Source: Rhodoluna sp. KAS3
Lineage (GTDB): Bacteria > Actinomycetota > Actinomycetes > Actinomycetales > Microbacteriaceae
DNA: 64,000 nucleotides
Reading direction: 5' to 3'
NCBI RefSeq assembly: GCF_026000575.1
Contig: NZ_AP026910.1
Span: 434,001 to 498,000 of the forward strand
Shown here: positions 56,068 to 64,000 of the stretch, in pieces
Numbering within the stretch: the stretch's first letter is position 1
Layout: the number at the start of each line of letters is the position of its first letter
Program-made: the position numbers and the translations under genes
Notes under the pieces: model-generated
Database searches by the model: none
Told to the model about the DNA's origin: nothing
What the model saw: the letters and a program-made list of their open reading frames with translations, nothing else

Positions 56068-56439
56068 ATGGGTCTTTCCGAGCGTGAACAACGCCTTTTG
56101 GATGAGATGGAGCGCAGTCTCTACGCGACCGACGCCGACCTTGCCTCCAAACTGAGCCGGCCAGCAACATTTTCTCCACGAAGAATCATCGGCGGTCTAG
56201 CCGTCAGCGTTATCGGTATCTCATTACTGATAGTTGCCGTGATGCTCCAGTTTGCGCTGTTTGGTGTCGTCGGATTCTTGGTCATGCTTACCGGCCTAAT
56301 CTTGGCAAGCTCAAATTCTGGTGGTGCAAAAGCTCCGTCAGGCCCTGGCTCAACCGGTAAATCAGCTCCAAAAGCCACCAAAAAAGAGTTCAACCGAAGC
56401 TTTTTTGAAGATCGCTGGGATAAACGCCAGGGCCAGTAA
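56068..56439 (+). CDS. DUF3040 membrane protein
   Basis: A 123-residue protein of the actinobacterial DUF3040 family: N-terminal LSEREQRLLDEMERSLYATD helix, two membrane segments (about 39-60 and 63-78), and a basic C-terminal tail (KATKKEFNRSFFEDRWDKR). It lies just before mraZ as in many actinobacteria and is thought to relate to division or envelope, with no known reaction. AAGGAG precedes the ATG. Confidence 0.87.
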   Translation: MGLSEREQRLLDEMERSLYATDADLASKLSRPATFSPRRIIGGLAVSVIGISLLIVAVMLQFALFGVVGFLVMLTGLILASSNSGGAKAPSGPGSTGKSAPKATKKEFNRSFFEDRWDKRQGQ

Positions 56440-56447
56440 CTAAATAT

Positions 56448-56479
56448 CCAAAATCCACCCTTCGGGGTGGATTTTTTGG
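56448..56479 (+). terminator. Terminator after DUF3040
   Basis: A stem CCAAAATCCACCC with GGGTGGATTTTTTGG and a TTCG loop (56461-56464), ending with a T-run. It separates DUF3040 from the mraZ cluster. Confidence 0.88.
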
Positions 56480-56574
56480 TTTAACTAGGCTTTTCCCTCC
56501 ACTTGCTTAATCCCAGTAAATTACTGATACTTACAACACGCCGAACGCGAAATATCGCTGAATTTTCAGCAATT

Positions 56575-56600
56575 GTGGAGCAAAGTGGTGTAATGTGGAG
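56575..56600 (+). promoter_or_regulatory. MraZ operator: three GTGG boxes at 10-bp spacing
   Basis: GTGG occurs at 56575, 56585 and 56595, exactly one helical turn apart, with A or T as the fifth base. TAATGT (56591-56596), a likely -10 element, overlaps the third box. Autorepressor MraZ is known to bind direct repeats of this kind in front of its own gene. Confidence 0.75.
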
Positions 56601-56639
56601 TTAGTTAAGCATCGCGTCGATTTCGAAGGGGGAGCGCAC

Positions 56640-57071
56640 ATGTTGCTAGGTACGCACTCACCGAAACTCGACGAAAAAGGTCGCGTAATTCTTCCGGCAA
56701 AGTTCCGTGAAGAGTTGCAGGGGGGACTTGTAGTCACCCGCGGCCAAGAGAACTGCCTGTACGTATTCAGTGCAGCCGAGTTTGCCCAGGTTCATGAAAA
56801 GATCCGTCAGGCCCCGGTTACCAGCATTGAGGCTCGCAACTACCTGCGAGTTTTTCTATCAGGCGCATCAGATGAAGTTCCAGACAAGCAGGGTCGAGTA
56901 ACTATCCCTGCTGCGCTGCGACAGTATGCGGGCCTTGAGAAGGACCTAGTCGTCATCGGTGTTGGTTCACGTGCTGAGATTTGGAATGCTGAAGCCTGGT
57001 CTGAGTACCTTGCCCAGCAGGAAACCGCATTCGCCAGTGTTGCTCAGGAGGTGATTCCAGGGCTTTTCTAG
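56640..57071 (+). CDS. mraZ: Transcriptional regulator MraZ
   Basis: A 143-residue protein with two AbrB-like (SpoVT) domains: [20 protein letters not shown] and [20 protein letters not shown]. It regulates the division and cell wall cluster, including itself. AAGGGGGA (56626-56633) 6 bases before the ATG at 56640 decides the start; the longer open frame upstream would cover the operator. First gene of the cluster. Confidence 0.95.
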   Translation: MLLGTHSPKLDEKGRVILPAKFREELQGGLVVTRGQENCLYVFSAAEFAQVHEKIRQAPVTSIEARNYLRVFLSGASDEVPDKQGRVTIPAALRQYAGLEKDLVVIGVGSRAEIWNAEAWSEYLAQQETAFASVAQEVIPGLF

Positions 57072-57083
57072 CCCAGGGTCACC

Positions 57084-58046
57084 ATGTCAAAGCAAATTTC
57101 TGAACTTCACGAACCGGTACTTCTAGAGCGAGCAATTGAACTTCTCGGCCCTGCACTCGAAATTGAGGGTGCAGTTCTCGTGGATGGAACCCTTGGTCTT
57201 GGCGGGCACAGTGAGGCATTCCTAGAGCGTTTTCCTCAGCTGACCCTGGTGGGCATCGACCGCGACCCAAAGGCACTTGAGCTGGCTGGTCAGCGTCTAG
57301 CTCGATTCGGCAGCCGGGTCCACCTAGTCCACGCCGTCTATGACGAGATCCTTGAAGTTCTTGACGACCTTGATATTCCTGCCGTGCAGGGCATTTTGCT
57401 TGACCTCGGCGTTTCTTCGATGCAGCTTGACGAGCGCGACCGCGGATTTGCCTACTCGTATGAAGCTCCGCTGGACATGCGTATGAACTCGACTGAGGGT
57501 AAGACCGCCGCTGACGTTGTGAACGGCTATTCAGAATCAGACTTAGCCCGAATCTTCAAAGAGTATGGCGAAGAGCGTTACGCCAAGGCAGTCGCGAGAG
57601 AAATCATCGCGGTTCGCAAGGCAAAGAATTTCACCACCAGTACCGAACTGGCCGGTTTGATTGCAAAGGTTATCCCGTTCATTCCGGGTAAGAGTTCTGG
57701 GCACCCTGCCAAGCGGGTGTTCCAGGCCCTACGTATCGAGGTCAATGGCGAGCTCGAAGTTCTAGAACGAACAATTCCAGCAGCTCTGGATGCTCTAGCA
57801 GTCGGTGGCCGCATCGTCGTTATGTCTTACCACTCGCTTGAGGACCGCATCACCAAGCAGGCTTTGGTTGCCGCGGCCAACTCTTCAGCCCCGATTGAAC
57901 TGCCGATTGAGCTTCCTGAACATGCTCCAACCGTGCGTCTTTTGGTCAAAGGCGCCGAAGCAGCAACCGCCCAAGAAATTACTAGAAACCCAAGAGCAGC
58001 ATCGGTCAGACTCCGTGCAGCAGAAAAGATCCGGAGCGCCGCATGA
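57084..58046 (+). CDS. rsmH: 16S rRNA m4C1402 methyltransferase RsmH
   Basis: Methylates N4 of C1402 in 16S rRNA. The 320-residue protein begins [13 protein letters not shown], with the SAM site [15 protein letters not shown] (about 32-46) and C-terminal [13 protein letters not shown]. The ATG overlap with ftsL (ATGA) shows coupling. Standard second gene of the cluster. Confidence 0.96.
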   Translation: MSKQISELHEPVLLERAIELLGPALEIEGAVLVDGTLGLGGHSEAFLERFPQLTLVGIDRDPKALELAGQRLARFGSRVHLVHAVYDEILEVLDDLDIPAVQGILLDLGVSSMQLDERDRGFAYSYEAPLDMRMNSTEGKTAADVVNGYSESDLARIFKEYGEERYAKAVAREIIAVRKAKNFTTSTELAGLIAKVIPFIPGKSSGHPAKRVFQALRIEVNGELEVLERTIPAALDALAVGGRIVVMSYHSLEDRITKQALVAAANSSAPIELPIELPEHAPTVRLLVKGAEAATAQEITRNPRAASVRLRAAEKIRSAA

Positions 58047-58612
58047 GCACCCTTCGCCTAACCAAAGCGCCAGCACAGACTCGCGTACGCACTCAGCAGC
58101 TGAAGGCAGCACCAATCCAGTGGCAGAACTCCCGTCCGGGCATGGTCGTAGTGGCAACCATCACTATCGGTGCACTTGCGATTGCGCTGCTAAATCTGCT
58201 CCTGCACATCATGACCTCAAACGCCGTTTACGAATTGGCTGCTCTTCAGCAGGAGCGCAAGGAACTAACTACCACCACTCAGATTTTGGGTGAAGAGGTT
58301 GACTCTCTGTCTTCTCAGCAGAACCTTTCAAACTCAGCGCAAAAGCTGGGCATGATTGCCAACGCCAACCCAGTTTTTCTTCGTCTCTCAGACCAGAAAG
58401 TATTGGGTAAGCCGCAGGAAGCTTTGAACACTGCGGGTCGCATTTCAAAGAACCTAATCGCCAACGCCGCTCTGACCGAGGTTTCAACTAACCTCACTGC
58501 GAGCGTGGCTTCAGCTGAGGCCACTTCTGCCACCGGTGTCGGTGCTGCAAAAAGTTCTACAAAGCCGGTAGTTTCAAATGGTGATGCAATTCCGGCTTCA
58601 CCAACCCACTAG
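58043..58612 (+). CDS. ftsL: FtsL-like cell division protein
   Basis: A 189-residue bitopic membrane protein: about 33 cytoplasmic residues, a membrane segment about 34-57 ([20 protein letters not shown]), a coiled coil about 63-105 ([16 protein letters not shown]), and a Ser/Ala/Thr-rich tail. Poorly conserved as usual for FtsL, identified by shape and place between rsmH and ftsI. It acts with FtsB and FtsQ to activate septal wall synthesis. Confidence 0.85.
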   Translation: MSTLRLTKAPAQTRVRTQQLKAAPIQWQNSRPGMVVVATITIGALAIALLNLLLHIMTSNAVYELAALQQERKELTTTTQILGEEVDSLSSQQNLSNSAQKLGMIANANPVFLRLSDQKVLGKPQEALNTAGRISKNLIANAALTEVSTNLTASVASAEATSATGVGAAKSSTKPVVSNGDAIPASPTH

Positions 58613-58628
58613 ATAGGCAGGACGGCAG

Positions 58629-60395
58629 ATGGTTTATCTGACGCCTGGGAACCCTAACAAACGACTCAAGAAAGTCGTTGCCTTTGTTCTAGGGCTTGCG
58701 GTGGTTTTTGGAGTTCGGTTGGTTGATCTTCAAATCATCGAAGCAGACGCAATCAACGCAAAGTCTTACGAAAAGCGCGCGGTTACTCGAGTCATTCCGG
58801 CATTGCGCGGTTCGATTCTGGATGCCAACGGTGAGGTTTTAGCGCGAACTGTGTTCCGCTATGACATCAACGTTGCCCCAAGCAAGGTTGCGCCGGTTAG
58901 TCGCATTGTTGATGGCAAGTCCGTTGAAGTATCTGTCGATGAAATCGCCGGCGAGATTGGCATCATTCTTCAAATGGACAAAGCCGAGGTTCTCACCAAG
59001 ATCTCTGGCGTTGGTGAATACGCTCAGGTAAAAAAACGTGTTGATGCAGAGATGTATCGCAAAATTCGAGACTTAGACATCCCTTGGATGTACTACGACC
59101 CAATTCCGGATCGCCTATATCCAAATGGCGCTGTCGCCGGCAACATCCTTGGTTTCCTTGACTCTGAGGGCATCGGTGTAGAGGGCATCGAGGCGATGTA
59201 TGAGAAGTGTTTGGCTGGCCAAGATGGCAGTGAGACCTTCGAAAAGGGCGTTGACGGCATCAAGATTCCATCGAGTGCCGTGATTACAAAAGAGGCTGTT
59301 CCAGGGCGCGACATCAAGATCACAATCAATGCCGACCTTCAGTATTTTGCTCAGCAGGTCATGGCTGACACGGTCAGAAACACCAATGCCGACTGGGGAA
59401 CAGCGATTGTGATCGAGGCCAAGACCGGTCGAATCCTTGCCGCAGCTGAGGCACCTAGTGTTGACCCGAATGCGCCTGAAAAGAGCGATGCTGAGGACCG
59501 CGGATCACGAATTTTCCGAACCGCATTTGAGCCGGGTTCAACCTTGAAGACGATTACCGCGGCTACCGTGGTCGACACCGGTGCCGGTAACGCCGAAACC
59601 CAAACCGTTGTTCCTTACGCATTCACGTTGCCAAAAACCGGTTACGTTGTTACCGATTCGCACTCTCACCCAGATGAAAAGCTCACTTTGACTGGAATTC
59701 TGCGGGATTCTTCCAACACGGGAATCATCAAAATCGGTGCATCGGTGGACTACAAGACCCGCTATGAATACCTCGAGAAATTTGGCTTGGGTAAGAAAAC
59801 CTCGATCAACTTCCCTGGTGAGGGTTCTGGCTTGCTAAACGCGGTTGAGGACTGGGACGGCATCAAGCAGTATGTTTCGATGTTTGGCCAGGGTATTTCG
59901 GTCACACCTATCCAGTCAGCCATGATGTACCAAGCCATCGCAAACCAGGGTGTTCGATTAAACCCAATCTTGGTTGAGGGCTGTGAGGATGACGGCGGAA
60001 ACATTCCAACGGCAGAGGTAAAACCAGGTGTCAAGGTAATCTCGCCGGAGGCTGCCAAAGAAACCATGCTGATGATGGAGAAAGTAGTCGAGCATGGTCC
60101 GATCGGGCACTACGGATACGTGCCGGGCTACCGTCTAGGCGCCAAGACAGGTACTGCGGAAATTCGCGATGAGGCAACCGGTCGATACGGCAATCTATAT
60201 GCGGTGTCTTACATCGGGGCCGGTCCGGTTGAGGACCCTGAGTATGTCGTTGCTGTGACTGCATTCAAGACCCGAACTATTCGAAACTCACTTGCCGTAG
60301 CGACACCGTTCAAGCGAATTATGCAGCAGGTTTTGCGGACATACCGAGTACCGCCTTCAACCACGAAATCTCCGAATATTGCTGAAGAATGGTAG
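58629..60395 (+). CDS. ftsI: Peptidoglycan transpeptidase FtsI (PBP3)
   Basis: Class B penicillin-binding protein of the divisome. The 588-residue protein has an N-terminal membrane segment (about 15-35), the dimerisation domain, and a transpeptidase domain with S304-x-x-K307 (GSTLK), SSN at 361-363 and KTG at 506-508. No PASTA repeats follow. GGCAG precedes the ATG weakly. The end overlaps or touches the murE start. Confidence 0.96.
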   Translation: MVYLTPGNPNKRLKKVVAFVLGLAVVFGVRLVDLQIIEADAINAKSYEKRAVTRVIPALRGSILDANGEVLARTVFRYDINVAPSKVAPVSRIVDGKSVEVSVDEIAGEIGIILQMDKAEVLTKISGVGEYAQVKKRVDAEMYRKIRDLDIPWMYYDPIPDRLYPNGAVAGNILGFLDSEGIGVEGIEAMYEKCLAGQDGSETFEKGVDGIKIPSSAVITKEAVPGRDIKITINADLQYFAQQVMADTVRNTNADWGTAIVIEAKTGRILAAAEAPSVDPNAPEKSDAEDRGSRIFRTAFEPGSTLKTITAATVVDTGAGNAETQTVVPYAFTLPKTGYVVTDSHSHPDEKLTLTGILRDSSNTGIIKIGASVDYKTRYEYLEKFGLGKKTSINFPGEGSGLLNAVEDWDGIKQYVSMFGQGISVTPIQSAMMYQAIANQGVRLNPILVEGCEDDGGNIPTAEVKPGVKVISPEAAKETMLMMEKVVEHGPIGHYGYVPGYRLGAKTGTAEIRDEATGRYGNLYAVSYIGAGPVEDPEYVVAVTAFKTRTIRNSLAVATPFKRIMQQVLRTYRVPPSTTKSPNIAEEW

Positions 60396-60397
60396 CG

Positions 60398-61939
60398 ATG
60401 AGTACCCAAGAGCAAATTCCTCCGATTCTTCGCCCTGACCACGTTGCACCGGTCAGTTTGTCAGCGTTCGCCGAGCGTTTTGGCCTTGCCGCGCCGCAGC
60501 GCGAGGTTGAGGTGACCGGCATCAGCATGAACACCGGCGACTTGCGCGCGGGAGACCTTTTTGTTGCCATGCCTGGTAAAAAAACCCACGGGGCCAAGTT
60601 CATTGCAAAGGCCATTGAGCTTGGCGCTATCGCAGTTGTCACAGATGCCGCTGGGGTTGCCGAAGTTGGTTCCATTGATGTTCCGTTGCTAATTCAAGAA
60701 AATCCACGCGCCCACCTCGGTGAAATGGCAGCTTATGTCTACGGAAATGTTCCAGGCAACATGCCGCTGTTGTTCGCGACAACCGGAACCAATGGCAAAA
60801 CCTCGACTAGCTACCTACTCGAGGGAATCTTGCGCCAGCTGGGTGAGACTACCGGCCTAACTTCCACCGCCGAACGGCACATTGCGGGTGAGGTAATTGT
60901 TTCGCGTCTCACCACCCCAGAGTCACCTGAAATGCAGGCGCTGATCGCGAGAATGCGCGAAAAGGGTGTTACTGCTGTTGCCGTCGAAGTTTCTGCGCAG
61001 GCCCTCTCACAGTTGAGAGTTGATGGTCTCCACTTTGACGTTGTTGGTTTCACAAACTTGAGTCACGACCACCTAGATGACTATGCGGACATGGATGAGT
61101 ACCTAGCGGCAAAATTGCCGTTGTTCTCTGCCCAGCGCGCCAAGCGCGGCGTGGTTTGCCTAGACACCAAATACGGCCGTGAAGTTGTCAGAAAGAGTGA
61201 AATACCGGTGGTGACCATCACCAGCGAGATGGGTGTGGATGCTGACTGGCACGTTGCCATCACTGCTGAGACGCCGAAATACACTTCCTTCGTTTTGGCT
61301 GGCCCAGATGGCATAAATATCCGCTCGCGAATTCCAATTCTTGGTGCCCACATGGCGGCCAATGCCGGTCTGGCCATTGCCATGTTGGTTGAGGCTGGTT
61401 TTGACGCCGCTCGAATCGCAAAGGCAATTGCCGGTGGCATTGATGCCTACCTTCCAGGCCGCACCGAGCGAGTAACCGGCCAATCTGGTCCAGACGTATA
61501 TGTGGATTTTGGTCACAGCCCAGATGCATTTTTGAACACTCTCGCGGCTGTTCGTAAAGTGACGCCGGGCCGAGTGTTTATGGTGTTTGGTGCTGACGGG
61601 GATCGCGATGCATCCAAGCGGCCAGCTATGGCCAAAGTCGCTGCCGAAGGTTGCGATGTTTTGGTCGTAACGGATCACCACCCGCGTTTTGAAGATCCAG
61701 CTTCGATTCGCAAGACCCTAGTCGAGAATGCGCTGGCGGCTCGACCGGAGCTTGAGATTTACGAAGTTAGCCCTCCTGAAGCAGCTATTCGAAAGGCTGT
61801 AGCACTCGCTCAGCCAGGTGACGCGATTCTGTGGGCTGGTCCTGGCCACCAGGATTATCGTGACATCAGGGGAGTGAGAACTCCATACTCGGCAAGAGCT
61901 GAAGCCCGGGCAGCACTCAAGGAATCAGGTTGGTCATGA
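60398..61939 (+). CDS. murE: UDP-MurNAc-tripeptide synthetase MurE
   Basis: Adds the third amino acid to UDP-MurNAc-L-Ala-D-Glu. The protein is 513 residues from ATG 60398, or 516 from ATG 60389, which overlaps ftsI. Seen: ATP loop TTGTNGKTSTS, carbamoylated-Lys region, and LPGRTERV. In place of the DNPR motif that selects meso-diaminopimelate it has HHPR (in TDHHPRFEDP). This suggests a different diamino acid (such as Lys, Orn or diaminobutyrate), but needs biochemical proof. The end overlaps murF by 4 bases. Confidence 0.94.
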   Translation: MSTQEQIPPILRPDHVAPVSLSAFAERFGLAAPQREVEVTGISMNTGDLRAGDLFVAMPGKKTHGAKFIAKAIELGAIAVVTDAAGVAEVGSIDVPLLIQENPRAHLGEMAAYVYGNVPGNMPLLFATTGTNGKTSTSYLLEGILRQLGETTGLTSTAERHIAGEVIVSRLTTPESPEMQALIARMREKGVTAVAVEVSAQALSQLRVDGLHFDVVGFTNLSHDHLDDYADMDEYLAAKLPLFSAQRAKRGVVCLDTKYGREVVRKSEIPVVTITSEMGVDADWHVAITAETPKYTSFVLAGPDGINIRSRIPILGAHMAANAGLAIAMLVEAGFDAARIAKAIAGGIDAYLPGRTERVTGQSGPDVYVDFGHSPDAFLNTLAAVRKVTPGRVFMVFGADGDRDASKRPAMAKVAAEGCDVLVVTDHHPRFEDPASIRKTLVENALAARPELEIYEVSPPEAAIRKAVALAQPGDAILWAGPGHQDYRDIRGVRTPYSARAEARAALKESGWS

Positions 61940-63348
61940 TTAATCTGACCCTGCGAGAAGTCGCCGGTGCTATTGGTGCCCTAATCCAGGCCAATGATTC
62001 AGCTACGTCCGCGGACACAGTGGTTTCTGGTTCGGTAGAAACCGATTCACGCCTGGTGGGTGCCGGGAGCCTATTTTTTGCCAAACCGGGTGAAGTTACT
62101 GACGGTCACCTGTTCATCGGTGCTGCAGCTGAAAAGGGCGCAGTGGCTGCCGTCGTTGATCATTTTGTTGCAGAGGCTTCAGACACCCCGCAGTTGATTG
62201 TTACTGATGTGGTGGCTGCTCTTGGCCAACTGGCGGCCTTTGTGCTGGCCAAGGTGCGCCAGGAATCCGATCTCAAAGTAATTGGCATTACCGGTTCGAA
62301 CGGGAAAACCACTACCAAAAACATGCTCCGGGCTATTCTGCAGACCCAGGGTCCGACCATTGCCCCGATTGAATCTTTCAATAATGAGGTTGGCGCACCC
62401 ATTTCGATTCTGAAGGTGGATGCCGAAACCAAGTATTTGGTTGTTGAACTGGGTGCCGGCGGGCCAGGCAGCATTGCCTATCTGACCGACATCACAAAAC
62501 CAGACATCGCCGTGGTCCTGAAAGTTGGATTGGCCCACGTTGGTGAGTTTGGTGGCATTGAAGGCACTGCCAAAATCAAGGGCGAGTTGCCTGCGCGCCT
62601 GACGGCCGATGATTTGCTGATTCTAAATTCTGATGACGGCTATGTGCGTGACATGCCATCTGAAGCAAAGCGTTTGTCTTTCGGAACTGCAGGAGATGCC
62701 GATTACCGAGCAACCGGCCAGGCGTTGACCATCGACGGCACCGAGTTTGAATTGCACTGGCCAAATGCCGAATTGAGCAAAGTAAAGCTTCAGATTCTTG
62801 GCGAGCACCATGTCATGAATGCTCTGGCTTCAGCTGCAGTGGCTGATCAGCTTGGTGTTCCTAGGGCTCAAATTATCGGAGCTCTTGAGGCTATGCCGCT
62901 TGCCGAGCGCTGGCGCATGGAGGTTAGGCATCGAGCCGATGGGGTAACCGTAATCAACGATGCCTACAACGCGAGCCCGGATTCAATGAAGGCTGCCCTG
63001 CAGACCCTCGCCCAATTGGGCCGCTCCGGTCGCCGCACGATTGCCATTCTCGGCGAAATGGCCGAACTTGGCACCGCTTCAAGAGAGCAGCACGATGCAA
63101 TCGGTCGAATCGTGGTTCGACTCAACATCGATCAGCTGATCGTTGTGGGAGCCCCGGCGAAACTGATTCACATGGGTGCTGAACAAGAAGGTTCGTGGGC
63201 CGGCGAGTCAAAATACTTCGAGTCAATTGACGAGGCTTTGGCCCATGTTCGTGGAATGCTTGTGGCTGGCGATATTGTGCTGGTCAAGTCATCCAAATCT
63301 GCCAACCTAAGACACCTGGGGGACGATTTGATGGAGGTTAGTTCGTGA
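61936..63348 (+). CDS. murF: UDP-MurNAc-pentapeptide synthetase MurF
   Basis: Adds D-Ala-D-Ala to complete the pentapeptide. The 470-residue protein has the ATP loop GITGSNGKTTTKNML (about 115-129), FNNEVGAPISIL for nucleotide and substrate binding, and INDAYNASPDSMKAAL in the C-terminal domain. The ATG overlaps the murE stop (ATGA); the GTG of mraY overlaps its own stop by 4. Confidence 0.96.
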   Translation: MINLTLREVAGAIGALIQANDSATSADTVVSGSVETDSRLVGAGSLFFAKPGEVTDGHLFIGAAAEKGAVAAVVDHFVAEASDTPQLIVTDVVAALGQLAAFVLAKVRQESDLKVIGITGSNGKTTTKNMLRAILQTQGPTIAPIESFNNEVGAPISILKVDAETKYLVVELGAGGPGSIAYLTDITKPDIAVVLKVGLAHVGEFGGIEGTAKIKGELPARLTADDLLILNSDDGYVRDMPSEAKRLSFGTAGDADYRATGQALTIDGTEFELHWPNAELSKVKLQILGEHHVMNALASAAVADQLGVPRAQIIGALEAMPLAERWRMEVRHRADGVTVINDAYNASPDSMKAALQTLAQLGRSGRRTIAILGEMAELGTASREQHDAIGRIVVRLNIDQLIVVGAPAKLIHMGAEQEGSWAGESKYFESIDEALAHVRGMLVAGDIVLVKSSKSANLRHLGDDLMEVSS

Positions 63349-64000
63349 GAGCGATCTTGCTTGCCGGTGGCGTTGCCATGGCGTTTACCCTTTTGGCCAC
63401 ACCGGGATTTATTTGGTTGTTCCGCAAGCTCAAGTGGGGTCAATTCATTCGTGAGGATGGCCCACAGGCACACCACACTAAGCACGGCACCCCAACCATG
63501 GGCGGCGTTGTCATCATCGTTGCGGCTGTACTTGGCTACTTTGTAGGAAAACTCTTCAACTTTGAAACACCAACCATTTCAGCCCTCTTGGTGCTGTTGA
63601 TGCTAGTGGGCTTGGGTCTGGTTGGCTTTATCGATGACTTCATCAAGACTCATAAGCAACGCAGCCTAGGTCTTACCGGTTGGGCAAAAATTGCACTTCA
63701 GGGTGTTGTTGCAACAGTCTTTGCGGTGCTAGCGCTGCAGTTTCCAAATGAAAGCGGATTGACCCCAGCTTCAACGCAAATCTCAATGGTTCGGGACACC
63801 GGCCTTGACCTAATGATGTTTGGGTCGGTAATCGGCGTCATCCTGTTTATTCTTTGGATTTACATTCTGGTTGCCAGCGCATCGAATGGTGTGAACATCG
63901 CTGATGGTCTAGACGGTCTCGCTACCGGCTCAACGATCATGGCTATCGGTGCCTACACGGTAATTGGATTCTGGCAGTTCAACCAATCCTGTGGTCAGGT
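63345..64000 (+). CDS. mraY: Phospho-MurNAc-pentapeptide translocase MraY (partial)
   Basis: Transfers phospho-MurNAc-pentapeptide to undecaprenyl phosphate, making lipid I. The frame runs off the window end after 218 residues. Seen: a first membrane segment, HHTKHGTPTMGG (metal and nucleotide loop), GFIDDFIK with the catalytic Asp pair, and NGVNIADGLDGLAT. GTG start overlapping murF by 4 bases. Confidence 0.95.
   Translation, partial: MRAILLAGGVAMAFTLLATPGFIWLFRKLKWGQFIREDGPQAHHTKHGTPTMGGVVIIVAAVLGYFVGKLFNFETPTISALLVLLMLVGLGLVGFIDDFIKTHKQRSLGLTGWAKIALQGVVATVFAVLALQFPNESGLTPASTQISMVRDTGLDLMMFGSVIGVILFILWIYILVASASNGVNIADGLDGLATGSTIMAIGAYTVIGFWQFNQSCGQ

Overview
The window is a stretch of core chromosome from an actinobacterium of fairly low GC (roughly 50-55 percent by eye). 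The organism is most likely a small-genome member of the Microbacteriaceae, such as a freshwater Luna-cluster (Rhodoluna/Aquiluna-type) bacterium. The evidence is: gene order that matches blocks known from Mycobacterium (hisC-B-H-A, infC-rpmI-rplT, pheST-arg-tyrS, tlyA-nadK-recN-pyrG-xerD-scpAB-rluB-cmk-der, garA-ftsR, aroG-pknL-idsA, mraZ-rsmH-ftsI-murEF-mraY); an actinobacterial 23S rRNA with the extra helix-54 insert; actinobacterial families (DUF1844, DUF3040, PknL, GarA, FtsR); and very tight gene packing. The genus is inference; a 16S comparison would settle it. I see no insertion sequence, prophage, CRISPR array, tRNA or horizontally acquired island.

Layout. 1-4.1 kb: end of a LysM protein, histidine genes hisC, hisB, hisH, hisA/priA and an SseB-like gene. 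4.1-6.7 kb: DUF1844 (minus) divergent from infC-rpmI-rplT-rRNA methyltransferase. 6.7-17.1 kb: pheST, argCJBF, argH, tyrS. 17.1-23.1 kb: a 670-base regulatory region with two sigma70-type promoters and a candidate small RNA, then one rrn operon (16S-23S-5S, no tRNA) with recognisable boxA sites and both processing stems. 23.1-32.0 kb: TPR protein, HAD phosphatase, small protein, tlyA, nadK, recN, pyrG, NUDIX, xerD. 32.1-41.2 kb: parA-like, scpA, scpB, rluB, aroH, tyrA, cmk, der, a CDP-alcohol phosphatidyltransferase, garA, and two MerR regulators. 41.2-49.2 kb: a minus-strand ParA-like ATPase divergent from pyc, a MinD-like ATPase, def, and a minus-strand acyl-CoA ligase. 49.4-56.4 kb: ROK glucokinase, plsC, class II aroG, PASTA kinase pknL (minus), a small DNA-binding protein, polyprenyl synthase (minus), DUF3040. 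56.5-64 kb: start of the division and cell wall cluster mraZ-rsmH-ftsL-ftsI-murE-murF-mraY (cut by the window end).

The genes serve amino-acid synthesis (His, Arg, Phe/Tyr), translation, nucleotide and cofactor supply, chromosome condensation and segregation, and cell wall building. A Ser/Thr phosphorylation circuit may link them: PknL-type kinase, GarA, the PknL-neighbour DNA-binding protein and FtsR are all present.

The most interesting non-coding signals are a recurrent -10 element TAGRCT, often exactly 6 nt before a start codon (leaderless mRNAs); a symmetric TAGSCTA element shared by three divergent gene pairs; stop codons reused as the first half of a -10 element; an ATC start for infC; a three-box 10-bp-phased MraZ operator; and a structured small RNA candidate upstream of the rRNA promoter.
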